This document shows positions 1-8,445 of a DNA stretch of 54,782 nucleotides, piece after piece. The position numbers and the translations under genes were made by a program. The first letter of the stretch is position 1. Every line of letters begins with the position of its first letter. Below the pieces are notes generated by a model. It had not been told where the DNA came from and did not search any database. It saw nothing but the letters and a program-made list of their open reading frames with translations. Source of the stretch: Maridesulfovibrio ferrireducens (GTDB taxonomy: Bacteria > Desulfobacterota > Desulfovibrionia > Desulfovibrionales > Desulfovibrionaceae); contig NZ_JAEINN010000019.1 of assembly GCF_016342405.1 (NCBI RefSeq), forward strand, positions 1 to 54,782. The letters are read 5' to 3'.

Positions 1-14
1 TGATGAATTTGAAA

Positions 15-1016
15 TCAACTGTCAGGAAAATATTTTTGTGGCTTAACTAACTGTCCAGAAAAGTGTGGCAGGATCAATGGCCCAGATAACACCTGAGGAA
101 ATATGGATGCTAGATATTGCGAAAGGGATCGAATAGTGTTCACGTTGCTTTTAGAAGATGAGCTAGCTCTAGCCCAATAACTGAGCACAGCGTCCGTAGA
201 GTCTCTCAGCAAAGTTGGATACAATTTATTATTAATCTTTAGAGCAACAACTGGATTAGCTAGCCCGGCCATGAGCTTATCGCCGAAGTCACTAATTGTC
301 TCAAACTTGGAACATTGACCTAATTCTAACACTAACTCCTTGCTTACTGTTCCCAATTCCCCTGTAGAAATAGAATCAGTAAGTTCTTTCAGAGCAGCAC
401 TACAAACGTCCCAAAATGAATCCGAAGGTATTTCTAAATGCCCGCTATCTATATTCTCAGGGACATACATTTCCGAATTAGGAATCAACGATAAAATACG
501 GTTTTGTACTCGCAAAACAAAATTAATATCATTCAATGCTTTTCTATTCTCAGAATGAACTATCCTGAAAGCCTCAATAAAATCAGAAATTCTTTCTATA
601 CTTCCGCCATAAAAAATCTTCATTATCCCATCATCAGAAACCAGTTTAATTTCTCCCCAATCTGGTTCCGGTACAAAGTCCTCAAGCATTGGATTGGATA
701 GCAACAACTTGTATAATTCTAAGCAAAAAGAGCTAAATTCATTATACGTTCTGATTGGCTTTTCTTCTAAGAATTTAGATTCAGGAATAGATCTGAAAAC
801 TGCAACTGCCATGTGATGTTTATAAATTGATGAAATATTCGGAATCCATAATTGTATCACAGACAAAGCAACGACTACGTCTTCTGGACGATATTGCTTA
901 AAAAGTTTTGGCAGCATATCACTAGTCTTAAACTCTGGAGAACTCTTCATTTTTTGTTTACGAATACTTTTAATTCTCCGCTTTATATTCTTTTTGCTTC
1001 GCCTATGCTTCCCCAT
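15..1016 (-). CDS. Hypothetical protein with basic N-terminus (element cargo)
   Basis: Not recognised. The 333-residue reading frame is complete, with a stop at 15-17. I chose the ATG at 1016 rather than an upstream TTG because AGGAG sits six bases before it. The first 25 residues are packed with Lys and Arg (GKHRRSKKNIKRR), suggesting nucleic-acid contact. The rest is a mixed soluble sequence without membrane segments or a catalytic signature I can name. Its AT-rich composition resembles the other cargo genes of the element and differs from the chromosomal genes beyond the tRNA. It is about 220 bp downstream of the relaxase gene, on the same strand, and may be co-transcribed with it. A cargo role is inference. 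Confidence 0.6.
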   Translation of the reverse strand: MGKHRRSKKNIKRRIKSIRKQKMKSSPEFKTSDMLPKLFKQYRPEDVVVALSVIQLWIPNISSIYKHHMAVAVFRSIPESKFLEEKPIRTYNEFSSFCLELYKLLLSNPMLEDFVPEPDWGEIKLVSDDGIMKIFYGGSIERISDFIEAFRIVHSENRKALNDINFVLRVQNRILSLIPNSEMYVPENIDSGHLEIPSDSFWDVCSAALKELTDSISTGELGTVSKELVLELGQCSKFETISDFGDKLMAGLANPVVALKINNKLYPTLLRDSTDAVLSYWARASSSSKSNVNTIRSLSQYLASIFPQVLSGPLILPHFSGQLVKPQKYFPDS

Positions 1017-1234
1017 TTTTTGCTCCTGCCGTAACAACTTTCTAATTCAAATTATCTCTAAACAAACAATACACCTATCTAAATAAAAATAACACCAACA
1101 CTTACCGAACTGCTCGACTCAAGTCTATAGGCAGATGTATATTTACATAACCTTTCAAATTCAAACTACATCACTTTGAATAAACAAAGGAACATGCGCC
1201 ACTGAATAATAAACTATTAATATACGCTGTACTC

Positions 1235-2698
1235 TTAATTGTTCATATTAAAACCTTTATTGTGCGTTTTCTTTATCGCCCGCCGCGCAAATTCTCTGAC
1301 AACCGCCCCAACTCCCGCAACGCACCATCCAATCCGCTCTGCAAGTCTAGGCAACCCTGCACCTCCTTTTCCAGCTCGGAGATCCTTTGCCCCTGCTCGG
1401 CTATCCGCTGGTCTTGCTGTTCCAATCTTTCTTTCTGCGCTTTCTCCATTTCTTCCAGACTCTCCGATAAGTTCCGACTCAACTCGTTCATAATCTACCT
1501 CTTTAATAAAACGGCTGGCTGGCCGTTGTTTGTCTGGGTTATTTCCAGCTTCATTCCTTTGGGAAAGACCAAGTATTTTTGATTCTCGGTCTGATATGCG
1601 TTGATCTTCCATGCTGTAAACTTGCTTATACTCTTCTTCTGGCTTGCTATTTGTGTTTTGATTTGCGTTAAATCCTCGCTTTGAGCTTGAATTCGCCAAC
1701 CGAAGTATCCGGTTATGCAGACTGATATGATGACTAGAAGCAGAGCGGATATAATGTTTGCCAAAATGTTTTGCTTCCAGTGATACGCTGAGATTTTGGA
1801 TTGCTTTTTCCTTAGCTTCTGAAGATGGGTGTCCATATCGCTGATGATGGTATTCAGTTCGCTTTCGGCATATTTCAGCAAGTTCTCGCTCAAGTCTTCC
1901 AATGCGCTCTTGACGACTTGCTCGACCTCCTGAGAACGTGAGTCCATCTTCTCTTTTAATTTCTCGGTCAGCTCTCCAAGATGATTCATATATCCCTCCT
2001 TTAAGCCGGACGCGCTTTTTATCTTTTGGCAACTCCAAAGTGATGTAATTCTTACCCTGCCTAGGCACTGCATAACCTAACTCTTGAAGAGCCGTGACCA
2101 AGTCCTTCCTGTCCTTAAGCAAACCGTCAGCTATCCCTTGAACCAAATAGTCAGTTACGGTTTTTCGGAAGTCGTTCAGTTGCTTACCCTTTGGAGAATG
2201 CATATCTTTTCCCGGCTGTGTAAGCCGAGACCGTTTCAAATCATCAGGCTTTGCCCACTCCTTACGTTCATTCCAAAGGTCGCGCCAAACGTCGTATTGT
2301 TTCTGCCAGTTGGGAGGACATGGATTCATGGCTTTATCCTGCCTGAGTTCCGTTCGAGGAATAATAAAGTGCAACTCAGGATGTCCGGCATGACTGTGCC
2401 GAACCCAAAGGATGGAATACTGATCCGGTTCCATGCCTGCGAAGGCCACTCTTTCAAAATCGTCCATGACCTCTTTTTCAGTCCGTGGTAAAACGTCATC
2501 TTCTGGAGCCCATGAAAGAACACCGGAAGTGTATTTCCAGACACGGTCAGTTGAACCGATCACTCGTTGTACAATTTCTGGATCTCCCCTCACAACTTCG
2601 GGCGGGGATTCTTCGCGTCCATCCCGTTTCGGATCAAGGACATAATTTATGGCCTCGGTTCCGTTCCCTTTTCCATGTGGGAAAACCTTCATATACAT
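1235..2698 (-). CDS. mobA: MobA-type relaxase (ColE1 MbeA-like)
   Basis: DNA-nicking relaxase that would cut oriT and pilot the strand during conjugative mobilization. The N-terminal domain has the candidate catalytic Tyr19 (motif AINY) and a metal motif at 101-110 (HSHAGHPELH). From family knowledge, ColE1 MbeA uses Tyr19 and the triad His97, Glu104, Asn106. Here the same spacing gives His101, Glu108 and His110, so the third ligand is His rather than Asn. The C-terminal 200 residues are charged and low in complexity because two other genes are encoded in the same DNA. The start ATG has GAGGAG five bases upstream and overlaps the end of mobC, indicating coupling. The length of 487 is close to the ColE1 relaxase. 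Confidence 0.9.
   Translation of the reverse strand: MYMKVFPHGKGNGTEAINYVLDPKRDGREESPPEVVRGDPEIVQRVIGSTDRVWKYTSGVLSWAPEDDVLPRTEKEVMDDFERVAFAGMEPDQYSILWVRHSHAGHPELHFIIPRTELRQDKAMNPCPPNWQKQYDVWRDLWNERKEWAKPDDLKRSRLTQPGKDMHSPKGKQLNDFRKTVTDYLVQGIADGLLKDRKDLVTALQELGYAVPRQGKNYITLELPKDKKRVRLKGGIYESSWRADREIKREDGLTFSGGRASRQERIGRLERELAEICRKRTEYHHQRYGHPSSEAKEKAIQNLSVSLEAKHFGKHYIRSASSHHISLHNRILRLANSSSKRGFNANQNTNSKPEEEYKQVYSMEDQRISDRESKILGLSQRNEAGNNPDKQRPASRFIKEVDYERVESELIGESGRNGESAERKIGTARPADSRAGAKDLRAGKGGAGLPRLAERIGWCVAGVGAVVREFARRAIKKTHNKGFNMNN
1273..1491 (-). CDS. mobD: MobD/MbeD-like coiled-coil protein nested in mobA
   Basis: A 72-residue, highly charged protein predicted to be almost wholly coiled coil (repeated Glu/Gln/Arg heptads). 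It lies inside mobA in a different frame. Its ATG is three bases after the TAG of the nested MobB-like gene, with an AGAGG ribosome site overlapping the end of that gene. In ColE1, mbeD is a roughly 70-residue protein encoded entirely within mbeA downstream of mbeB, so size, order and nesting all agree. MbeD is linked to mobilization and entry exclusion in ColE1; that function is transferred by analogy only. Confidence 0.65.
   Translation of the reverse strand: MNELSRNLSESLEEMEKAQKERLEQQDQRIAEQGQRISELEKEVQGCLDLQSGLDGALRELGRLSENLRGGR
1495..1989 (-). CDS. mobB: MobB/MbeB-like membrane protein nested in mobA
   Basis: A 164-residue protein encoded inside mobA in another frame. I place the start at the ATG at 1989, because a very strong AAAGGAGGG ribosome site lies five to six bases upstream. 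The frame is open further upstream, but only through mobA coding sequence. The N-terminal 50 residues are amphipathic (LGELTEKLKEKM) as in the MbeB N-terminal family. A single hydrophobic segment at about 74-97 predicts a membrane anchor, followed by a small soluble tail. ColE1 mbeB has the same nested position and a similar size. Its likely role is to help the relaxase reach the membrane coupling protein of a helper plasmid. Confidence 0.7.
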   Translation of the reverse strand: MNHLGELTEKLKEKMDSRSQEVEQVVKSALEDLSENLLKYAESELNTIISDMDTHLQKLRKKQSKISAYHWKQNILANIISALLLVIISVCITGYFGWRIQAQSEDLTQIKTQIASQKKSISKFTAWKINAYQTENQKYLVFPKGMKLEITQTNNGQPAVLLKR

Positions 2699-2985
2699 TT
2701 CAACTCCTCTTCGACTGCTGCAAGTTCAGCGAGAATCAAAATTGAATCTGCATTGCTTTTATAAGTATTTGCCCAGCGAGCAAGCTGGTTAAGATTGTTT
2801 CCGATACGAGCAATATGAAGCAGCTTCTCTCTTTCACGTCTGGTTTTCCGAACTCGCGGCTTTCCCAATTTCTGGCGAACAAAATCGCAAGTACTCATTC
2901 CTCTTGCTTCGGCTTTAGCTGATACTTTCTTTTTTTCTTCCGGCGTGACTCTGAGATTAATCCACTCACTTCGTTTCGCGCTCAT
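2689..2985 (-). CDS. mobC: MobC-family mobilization protein
   Basis: A 98-residue accessory protein that should bind oriT and help the relaxase open the nic region. The N-terminus reads as a ribbon-helix-helix DNA-binding fold (EWINLRVTPEEKKKV), and the middle has the MobC signature IGNNLNQLARWAN at about 73-85. The ribosome site is GGAGGGAG directly before the ATG. The gene overlaps the mobA start by ten bases and sits immediately left of the candidate oriT, the usual arrangement oriT-mobC-mobA. Confidence 0.9.
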   Translation of the reverse strand: MSAKRSEWINLRVTPEEKKKVSAKAEARGMSTCDFVRQKLGKPRVRKTRREREKLLHIARIGNNLNQLARWANTYKSNADSILILAELAAVEEELKCI

Positions 2986-3022
2986 ACTCCCTCCATTTCT
3001 CTGGCGTAATCGGTGGGATCGA

Positions 3023-3103
3023 AGGGAGGCTTGCCTCCCTCGCCAGCCCCAACAAAGACACTGATCGCGCAGCGGGCTGTGTCACGTTGGGTAGGCTGGC
3101 TAA
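3023..3103 (+). other. Candidate origin of transfer (oriT)
   Basis: The gene-free stretch between mobC and the primase gene holds three signals in order. First is a perfect 8-bp hairpin (AGGGAGGC, TT, GCCTCCCT at 3023-3040). Second is a larger imperfect inverted repeat, CCAGCCCCAAC against GTTGGGTAGGCTGG, enclosing GACAC/GTGTC. Third, at the right end of that repeat, is CTGGCTAA at 3096-3103. The ColE1 nic site is CTGG/CTTA (from memory), so this differs at one base. A nick on the plus strand here would send the mob genes in last, as is usual for this relaxase class. The assignment rests on pattern and position. Confidence 0.55.
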
Positions 3104-3245
3104 GATTCGATAATATTCGCCGCTCAAGTCCTTTTTCTGTCGTGCGTCGAGAGCACCACTTATTAATTGATGGCTCCATATTTGTGTATCTCACTTACTT
3201 TTATGATTTATTGCTTTATGTACGAATTAAACGAACAAAACGATT

Positions 3246-5357
3246 TTATTCATCTGGGACATCGCTTTTATTTTCGTTTAATTCGTTTTTTTCGTAGAGA
3301 GAGAATATATTTTTAGGACGTCCACGAATTCCAGTTTTCCTCTTTTCAACAACAATTCTGGAACTAGCGATCAAAGATGAAAGAGCATTTTCAAGACGCC
3401 GCTTCGTAATATTCCTTGAAAAAACATCGTACAAAGCCCGCGTATCCATCTCATCAACTTCACGTAAAGCTTCAATAATTCGCCGCTCTGTTGAATCAAA
3501 CTCAACTTCTCCAAAAATAAAATGAGTGGACTGTTCGCAATAATCCCAAAAAGCCAAAGCAGACTTTAAGTGTGTGATTGTTATTTCCGAGGAAGAGTCA
3601 AGGAGAGCATAAAGCAAGGCAAGCCGAATTGTATTTGTCTCAGCCCTGTTCATAATGGCTCCCGGCAAGCCGGGACGATCTTGAGAAAGTGAAGGATAGA
3701 TATCAGCCCAAAAAGTTCTTGCTTCAGGGTCAAAACAAATCTCGTTATATTCAACACTGCTTTTGAGAATATCCAAGAGACGCATCCTGAAGCTCTGAAG
3801 CTTTTTTTCGTCCAGAGCAGTTGGAAACGCGACAAGCTTCGGGCGGCGTACACAGAGCCAAAGGAAACGATTTGCAAAGCCATTGAAAGCTTCGACCGTA
3901 TCCATTTTGCTACTAAGCTCGTGTGTTGTGATGTGAGTGACGATGGCAACATGCGGATCTGTAGCCGTAATCTTGCTAGTCTTGGTCAGCGGCTCCACTT
4001 TATGCCCGTCAAAAAGAGCACGAATAATGGAAGACAGCGTATTACCGTCCCGCTTTGAACAGGACAATGCCCCGGCAAATTCCTGATCAAGCACAAAAAG
4101 CCTTTTATCTTTAATGCCCAAATCAACCGTAACATCTTTCCCTGAACCTTTCTGTCTATCGACAATATATTCAGTACGTTCATCCCTGACCGCAAAGATC
4201 AGGCCTTCTCCGCTTGATAAAGGTCCGTGGCTGACATGCGAAAGCTTCCATTCATCTTCAGAGAACTTGAATAGTTCTCGAATAGGCATAAACGAAGTTC
4301 CTTTTCGTGCCTTCGAACTCTGCCCGACAAGAACAGCATTAACGCGGGCATGCTGCTGCTCTCCGGCCAAAACAAATGGACTACGTCCAGCTTCAACGCC
4401 AAAGCGTGACAAAAACGTTGCTAAAACTGCGATCGGATCAGCTTCTGAATATTCCGTGGCAAACTCCACAAATTCACCAGCAAAACCATAAAACATAGCC
4501 CTATCAACTATCGGCCAAGGGAACACATTCAGTTCCTTGAGTGAACGTTTTAAAGCCGCAACTCCGCTTTTAGGACTATCTTTCCCAGCTTCAATTCCAT
4601 TTTGAATAGTCTTGAAATACTCCGCAGTAGGCAGCCCCGTTGCTTCAGCAGCAGCATAGATATACTTAATGATCTCTTTCTTAGTAAAATCACCCTGAGC
4701 AATCAGCTGACCGAGAGAAAAGCAAGACGCATTCAAAGTGTCATTGCGCTGCCCTTCTTTAGCTGAAGCAATTGTTTTAAGATGGCTTCGTGCTGAAGCC
4801 GGTGCATTGTCAAAACTGTCCGGCAAGTATTTGCTACCCTTGCCAATAATCTTTTCAACTAACCAAGCAGGAGCCTCTTGAAGAGTTGCATTCCCTTGCC
4901 ACTGATACTTTTGCTGAGATGGGTGCAGCGAAGGAGGCAGGATCACATACCCTCCAGAACCTCGAATATCCAAGCCCTTGCCAATCTTACCAGCCGTGTT
5001 TTTGATTTTTATGTCTTGAGGAAGTTTGAAGAATAGATGTTTGCCGCCGCTCCCGGTAATCTGCTCCAATGTTTCAGGGAGACTGCCATTGGCTTTTTCC
5101 AGATCTGCAAGTGAGGCAGGCCCGTCCGGCAAATCAACATCAAGAACAAAACTATTGAGTCCGGTAGGGCTTCCAATATTTGCATCCGGAAATTGCTGCC
5201 ACCAAGCTTTCACCTGATCCAGATTTGTAGAAGCGTCTTTAAAGCCATGAGAGGTCAAAGGCCTCTTTTCCCGACAAGGGAATACCGGAATGCCTGACGA
5301 GGCATATTCCAAGGCGGCCTTAAATGTATCAAGCTCGTTTATATCAGTAAGATTCAT
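3246..5357 (-). CDS. Primase-polymerase / DUF3987-type replication protein
   Basis: A 703-residue protein of mobile-element type. Residues 1-170 match the bifunctional primase-polymerase (Prim-Pol) fold: a catalytic acidic pair in VLDVDLPDG, the TGSGGKHLFF strand, and LDIRGSGGYVILPPS near the end of the domain. The part after about residue 290 resembles DUF3987/YfjI-like helicase-type regions, with a P-loop-like VGQSSKARKGTS and a HITTHEL segment. It would prime or drive autonomous replication of the excised element. It follows the small HTH gene with a 12-bp gap, so the two are one operon. The ORF appears intact. Confidence 0.8.
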   Translation of the reverse strand: MNLTDINELDTFKAALEYASSGIPVFPCREKRPLTSHGFKDASTNLDQVKAWWQQFPDANIGSPTGLNSFVLDVDLPDGPASLADLEKANGSLPETLEQITGSGGKHLFFKLPQDIKIKNTAGKIGKGLDIRGSGGYVILPPSLHPSQQKYQWQGNATLQEAPAWLVEKIIGKGSKYLPDSFDNAPASARSHLKTIASAKEGQRNDTLNASCFSLGQLIAQGDFTKKEIIKYIYAAAEATGLPTAEYFKTIQNGIEAGKDSPKSGVAALKRSLKELNVFPWPIVDRAMFYGFAGEFVEFATEYSEADPIAVLATFLSRFGVEAGRSPFVLAGEQQHARVNAVLVGQSSKARKGTSFMPIRELFKFSEDEWKLSHVSHGPLSSGEGLIFAVRDERTEYIVDRQKGSGKDVTVDLGIKDKRLFVLDQEFAGALSCSKRDGNTLSSIIRALFDGHKVEPLTKTSKITATDPHVAIVTHITTHELSSKMDTVEAFNGFANRFLWLCVRRPKLVAFPTALDEKKLQSFRMRLLDILKSSVEYNEICFDPEARTFWADIYPSLSQDRPGLPGAIMNRAETNTIRLALLYALLDSSSEITITHLKSALAFWDYCEQSTHFIFGEVEFDSTERRIIEALREVDEMDTRALYDVFSRNITKRRLENALSSLIASSRIVVEKRKTGIRGRPKNIFSLYEKNELNENKSDVPDE

Positions 5358-5369
5358 ATAATACCAACC

Positions 5370-5609
5370 TTACTGACTGCGAGCTTCAAGCCACTTAACA
5401 AGGCTTTCACGCGTGTATACAATTCGGCCACCAATCTTAATTGAAGCAGGACCGAGTCCGGCTGAATCTAAATTAGCCATATGGCCAACACTGATAAGAG
5501 AGCCTAAGTACTTAGTAAGGTCTTTCCTTGGAACAAGGAGAGGAAGGGTTTCGAGAAGGTTCTCGAATACTGTCTGGTGAGAATAATCTTTTAATTTTTG
5601 TCGAGCCAT
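5370..5609 (-). CDS. Small helix-turn-helix protein, excisionase/AlpA-like
   Basis: A 79-residue DNA-binding protein. The second half has the pattern of the HTH_17/excisionase family: a recognition helix after LLVPRKDLTKYLG, then the wing IKIGGRIVYTRESLVKWLEA, which is typical of these proteins. The ribosome site GGAGGT lies six bases before the ATG. It is the first gene of the leftward operon with the primase. In integrative elements such proteins direct excision or regulate replication; which applies here cannot be told from sequence. Confidence 0.7.
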   Translation of the reverse strand: MARQKLKDYSHQTVFENLLETLPLLVPRKDLTKYLGSLISVGHMANLDSAGLGPASIKIGGRIVYTRESLVKWLEARSQ

Positions 5610-5678
5610 TGGGTTACCTCCAGATTTATTTGTTAATCTGAAGGTAGACGTAAATTCAGGTATTTAAAGTACTATGAC

Positions 5679-6872
5679 TTAGCTATTACCTACTATTATT
5701 TCATTAATTACTTTTTTAACCTTTGCGTTGTAATTTCTCAAAAAGGATTCTTCCTCCATCGCGCTTTTCTTTTTGTCATTTACGTGATTACACAGCCATT
5801 TGCCGTCAAAAAAGACTGTCCTACGGACCTTTTCAGACTCATTTCTGCCAAAAGCATTTTCAGAACCAGTATGATTTTTCCGCATTGCTTCCCACAGATC
5901 AGGACAAGATATTTCTGGATTATCACTCAGAAAAGGAGCTGCCATAAACGCGAGTGTAACCGTATATGCATCAAAACCACCAACCGTCACATAATCCGCA
6001 GACTTATTAATCGAGACGTCATCTGATACTTTTGATTTTTCGTCATGACCATCTATATTGCCCTCTATAGCATTAACAATTGAAACTTTCTTTTCTGAAA
6101 ATCCAGTCTCTTGTTGCTCATGTAGTTTATCCCTCAATTCCAGACTGGTTACTATTATTGGATTTGGATTTTCCAAAGCCAAATCACGCATACATCTATT
6201 TCGTTCTGATTCGAGCTGAAACCTATGCTCTGGAGAATTCTGCCTTAACAACAATTCTGCGAGCAACTCTAGCTCATCAAATAGAAAACGACTTTCCTTT
6301 ATGGGGAACTCACCATAAACAAAGCCATATTTGATAAGATGATTGGATGTTTTAAAAAGTCTCCACAATGAAGCAAATTGGATAACTGCAAGCTTGCTCC
6401 TCTGCCCCATTGCTCTTTGCAAGCTACTTCCAGAAATACTTGGTAAATCTTCGTCAAAAATGAATCTATCAAAAAAATCTAGAATATTTGCAGGCTCAAC
6501 ACGACTCTCATTCCTAGCCATCAATTCTGAAATAAAATGTTGGACAGGGTGCCCTGCAATTAAATCCATTCTATAGTGGCTATCTAGAATAGCGAATGCC
6601 CAATGAACATGACCTTCGCAAATATTTATAAAACTCTCATCAAACATATTTTCACTGATTAATGTCTCAGCAGACCCAACTAGTGAAAATGCATTTAGAA
6701 TATCTCGGTACAAGTTATCTTCGGCTTCAAGTATTTTCACTCGATCTTCCCGTCTTCCCGGCAAAAGTGCCATTATCAAATTTGTTTTCAACAAAATATT
6801 AAATGGCTTCTCGGGACAGAGCATATTTTTTAGTTGGGAAGAGCGAACTGACTGATATATTTTTTTAAACAT
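5679..6872 (-). CDS. Hypothetical protein (element cargo)
   Basis: Not recognised. A 397-residue soluble protein without signal peptide or membrane segment. The first 230 residues are rich in Leu and Phe and look mostly helical. A polar linker around 240-285 (many Ser, Asp, Lys) leads to a C-terminal block ending in a basic helix (NYNAKVKKVINEI). The DNA is AT-rich. It is transcribed away from the HEPN-like gene on its right, sharing a 240-bp promoter region with it, and towards the HTH gene on its left. The ribosome site before the ATG is weak. Divergent cargo next to an attachment tRNA is often defence-related, but nothing in the protein proves it. Confidence 0.6.
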   Translation of the reverse strand: MFKKIYQSVRSSQLKNMLCPEKPFNILLKTNLIMALLPGRREDRVKILEAEDNLYRDILNAFSLVGSAETLISENMFDESFINICEGHVHWAFAILDSHYRMDLIAGHPVQHFISELMARNESRVEPANILDFFDRFIFDEDLPSISGSSLQRAMGQRSKLAVIQFASLWRLFKTSNHLIKYGFVYGEFPIKESRFLFDELELLAELLLRQNSPEHRFQLESERNRCMRDLALENPNPIIVTSLELRDKLHEQQETGFSEKKVSIVNAIEGNIDGHDEKSKVSDDVSINKSADYVTVGGFDAYTVTLAFMAAPFLSDNPEISCPDLWEAMRKNHTGSENAFGRNESEKVRRTVFFDGKWLCNHVNDKKKSAMEEESFLRNYNAKVKKVINEIIVGNS

Positions 6873-7112
6873 ATTTTTAGCACCAAATCTTAATTTATTA
6901 ATTTCAAGACAGTTTACCGCATAACGCTAACATGAGCCAATATGATATTTCATGATTTTTTAGTGGGGCATAAGTAATATTTTAATTACGGGATAAGCCC
7001 GAGTTGACCGCTACTTTCTAATTCAATATCATTGTTATTTAACAAGTTAAGCAAGCACACAATCCAACATAATTTAGTATTGATAAACATAAAATTTTAT
7101 CAGGAGAACACT

Positions 7113-8306
7113 TTGTTTGAACTAGAGAAAGCCTCTCTATTTTTTGAAACAATGGCATCGAAAAACCCCACTTTGGTTCAGAACATAGAAATAGTACATG
7201 AGAACAAGACTCTTCTTGGAAGTTCGTATCACTCCCCTAAAAATTTCATTCTAAACCTAAACAATCTGCTAAGATCATTGCTCTTCTTTGTAGAGACATC
7301 ATTACAAAACACACCTAAATGGTTACATGATTGTATTCGTTCCTTTCAACAAGACAACCACCAAGATTTTGAAAAGCTAAAAAAATTAAGAAACGTAAGC
7401 GCCCATCAAGCTCTCATTTTTCCTAAAGAATCAATTGTTACAGGTTTATTTCGTATCCGTTCAGAACGTGATTATACGCCAAAGATTGGGCTAGGTGATC
7501 TTAATAAACCGATGGACTACTCTTGGGACCTTGCCATGAAAAATACCGATGAAATATTTCATGACTTATTAGTGTTTCACAGTATGGTATTTATGGACTT
7601 GGAACATAGCGCATTATGGGAATGTTTAGGAGTTACGAGGAGATGGCTTTATGATCTCAAATACAAATATGAAAATAATATATTTAGAGAAACTATCGAT
7701 GTATATGAATTAACAAGCAATTTTTCATCTTCACTCCTTGATGCAGTTTGTCACTCATACGCGGAATATAAAAAAATTAAATTTGAATCATCATTCCATT
7801 ACCCTGTTAAAGAGTACAACCACGTCAACACATTATTAGAGCTAGATATTTACCCATCACTCTTCTGTGAATGGTGGGATCAAAAAATTGAACCACTGAA
7901 CTTTGGTGTAAGAAGCAATTCCCTATTTGGAAATTCCATTAAACATTTTGATCAAGTCCACGCACATTGTTATGATAATTTGAGCTCCAGCGAAGAAAAA
8001 TACCTATCACTTCTTGAAAAATATAAAGATACACCAACAGACGAATGGCTTGATGAGAACAATATTAATGAATTTTATTCATTTATATATTTCAATCATT
8101 GGCATGTTAAGAATTCATTCAAAGGCAATCTTTTAACAACTCCGGTTGAACCTCACGAAATCGCACATCTTCAACGGTTAGGTAAAATTTTTCTCGCTGA
8201 GAACCAAAAAGATAAATTATGTACTATTAAAGCCACTGCTATAAATTTCAAAGAGTACTGCGGAGAACTAATAAAAAAAATAAAAAAAAGTAATCACCGA
8301 GCCTAA
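7113..8306 (+). CDS. HEPN-like protein, possible RNase (element cargo)
   Basis: A 397-residue protein read from a TTG start at 7113, preferred because AGGAG lies six bases upstream; the in-frame ATG at 7032 has no ribosome site. Residues about 45-100 form helices ending in KLRNVSAHQ. Arg93 and His98 make an RX4H motif, with Asn directly after the Arg, which is the catalytic signature of HEPN RNases. The remainder is an unrecognised, mainly helical region with Trp-rich stretches. The gene is AT-rich and is the last one before the tRNA. HEPN domains are common in toxin and abortive-infection proteins; assigning that role here is inference, and a non-catalytic role is possible. Confidence 0.5.
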   Translation: MFELEKASLFFETMASKNPTLVQNIEIVHENKTLLGSSYHSPKNFILNLNNLLRSLLFFVETSLQNTPKWLHDCIRSFQQDNHQDFEKLKKLRNVSAHQALIFPKESIVTGLFRIRSERDYTPKIGLGDLNKPMDYSWDLAMKNTDEIFHDLLVFHSMVFMDLEHSALWECLGVTRRWLYDLKYKYENNIFRETIDVYELTSNFSSSLLDAVCHSYAEYKKIKFESSFHYPVKEYNHVNTLLELDIYPSLFCEWWDQKIEPLNFGVRSNSLFGNSIKHFDQVHAHCYDNLSSSEEKYLSLLEKYKDTPTDEWLDENNINEFYSFIYFNHWHVKNSFKGNLLTTPVEPHEIAHLQRLGKIFLAENQKDKLCTIKATAINFKEYCGELIKKIKKSNHRA

Positions 8307-8371
8307 AAATATCAGTTCCCCAACTGAGAATAGAGTTGCTATAATTCTCCCCCATAAATAAATAGCTCTCA

Positions 8372-8393
8372 AAACTGGTACCAAACTGGTACC
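8372..8393. repeat. Tandem 11-bp repeat with GGTACC core
   Basis: Two exact head-to-tail copies of AAACTGGTACC, about 60 bp from the tRNA 3' end inside the element. Each contains the palindrome GGTACC. Short spaced repeats beside an attachment site are often integrase arm-type or excisionase sites; that role is inferred from position only. Confidence 0.7.
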
Positions 8394-8410
8394 TGAGACA
8401 AAGACCACAA

Positions 8411-8445
8411 AAAAAGGTTTACACCTAAAAAGATGTAAACCTTTG
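8411..8445 (-). terminator. Intrinsic terminator of tRNA-Thr
   Basis: An 11-bp perfect stem (AAAGGTTTACA with TGTAAACCTTT), followed on the minus strand by a run of seven T. It lies just after the tRNA 3' end and may also stop plus-strand transcripts of the HEPN-like gene. Confidence 0.8.

Noticed and set aside
1239-1582. Plus-strand ORFs opposite the mob genes
   Set aside because: Arginine/proline/serine-rich shadows of the nested coding frames, without ribosome sites.
2982-3194. 70-residue ORF on the minus strand across the oriT region
   Set aside because: It crosses the hairpins of the candidate oriT, overlaps the mobC start and ribosome site, and shows no protein-like signature.
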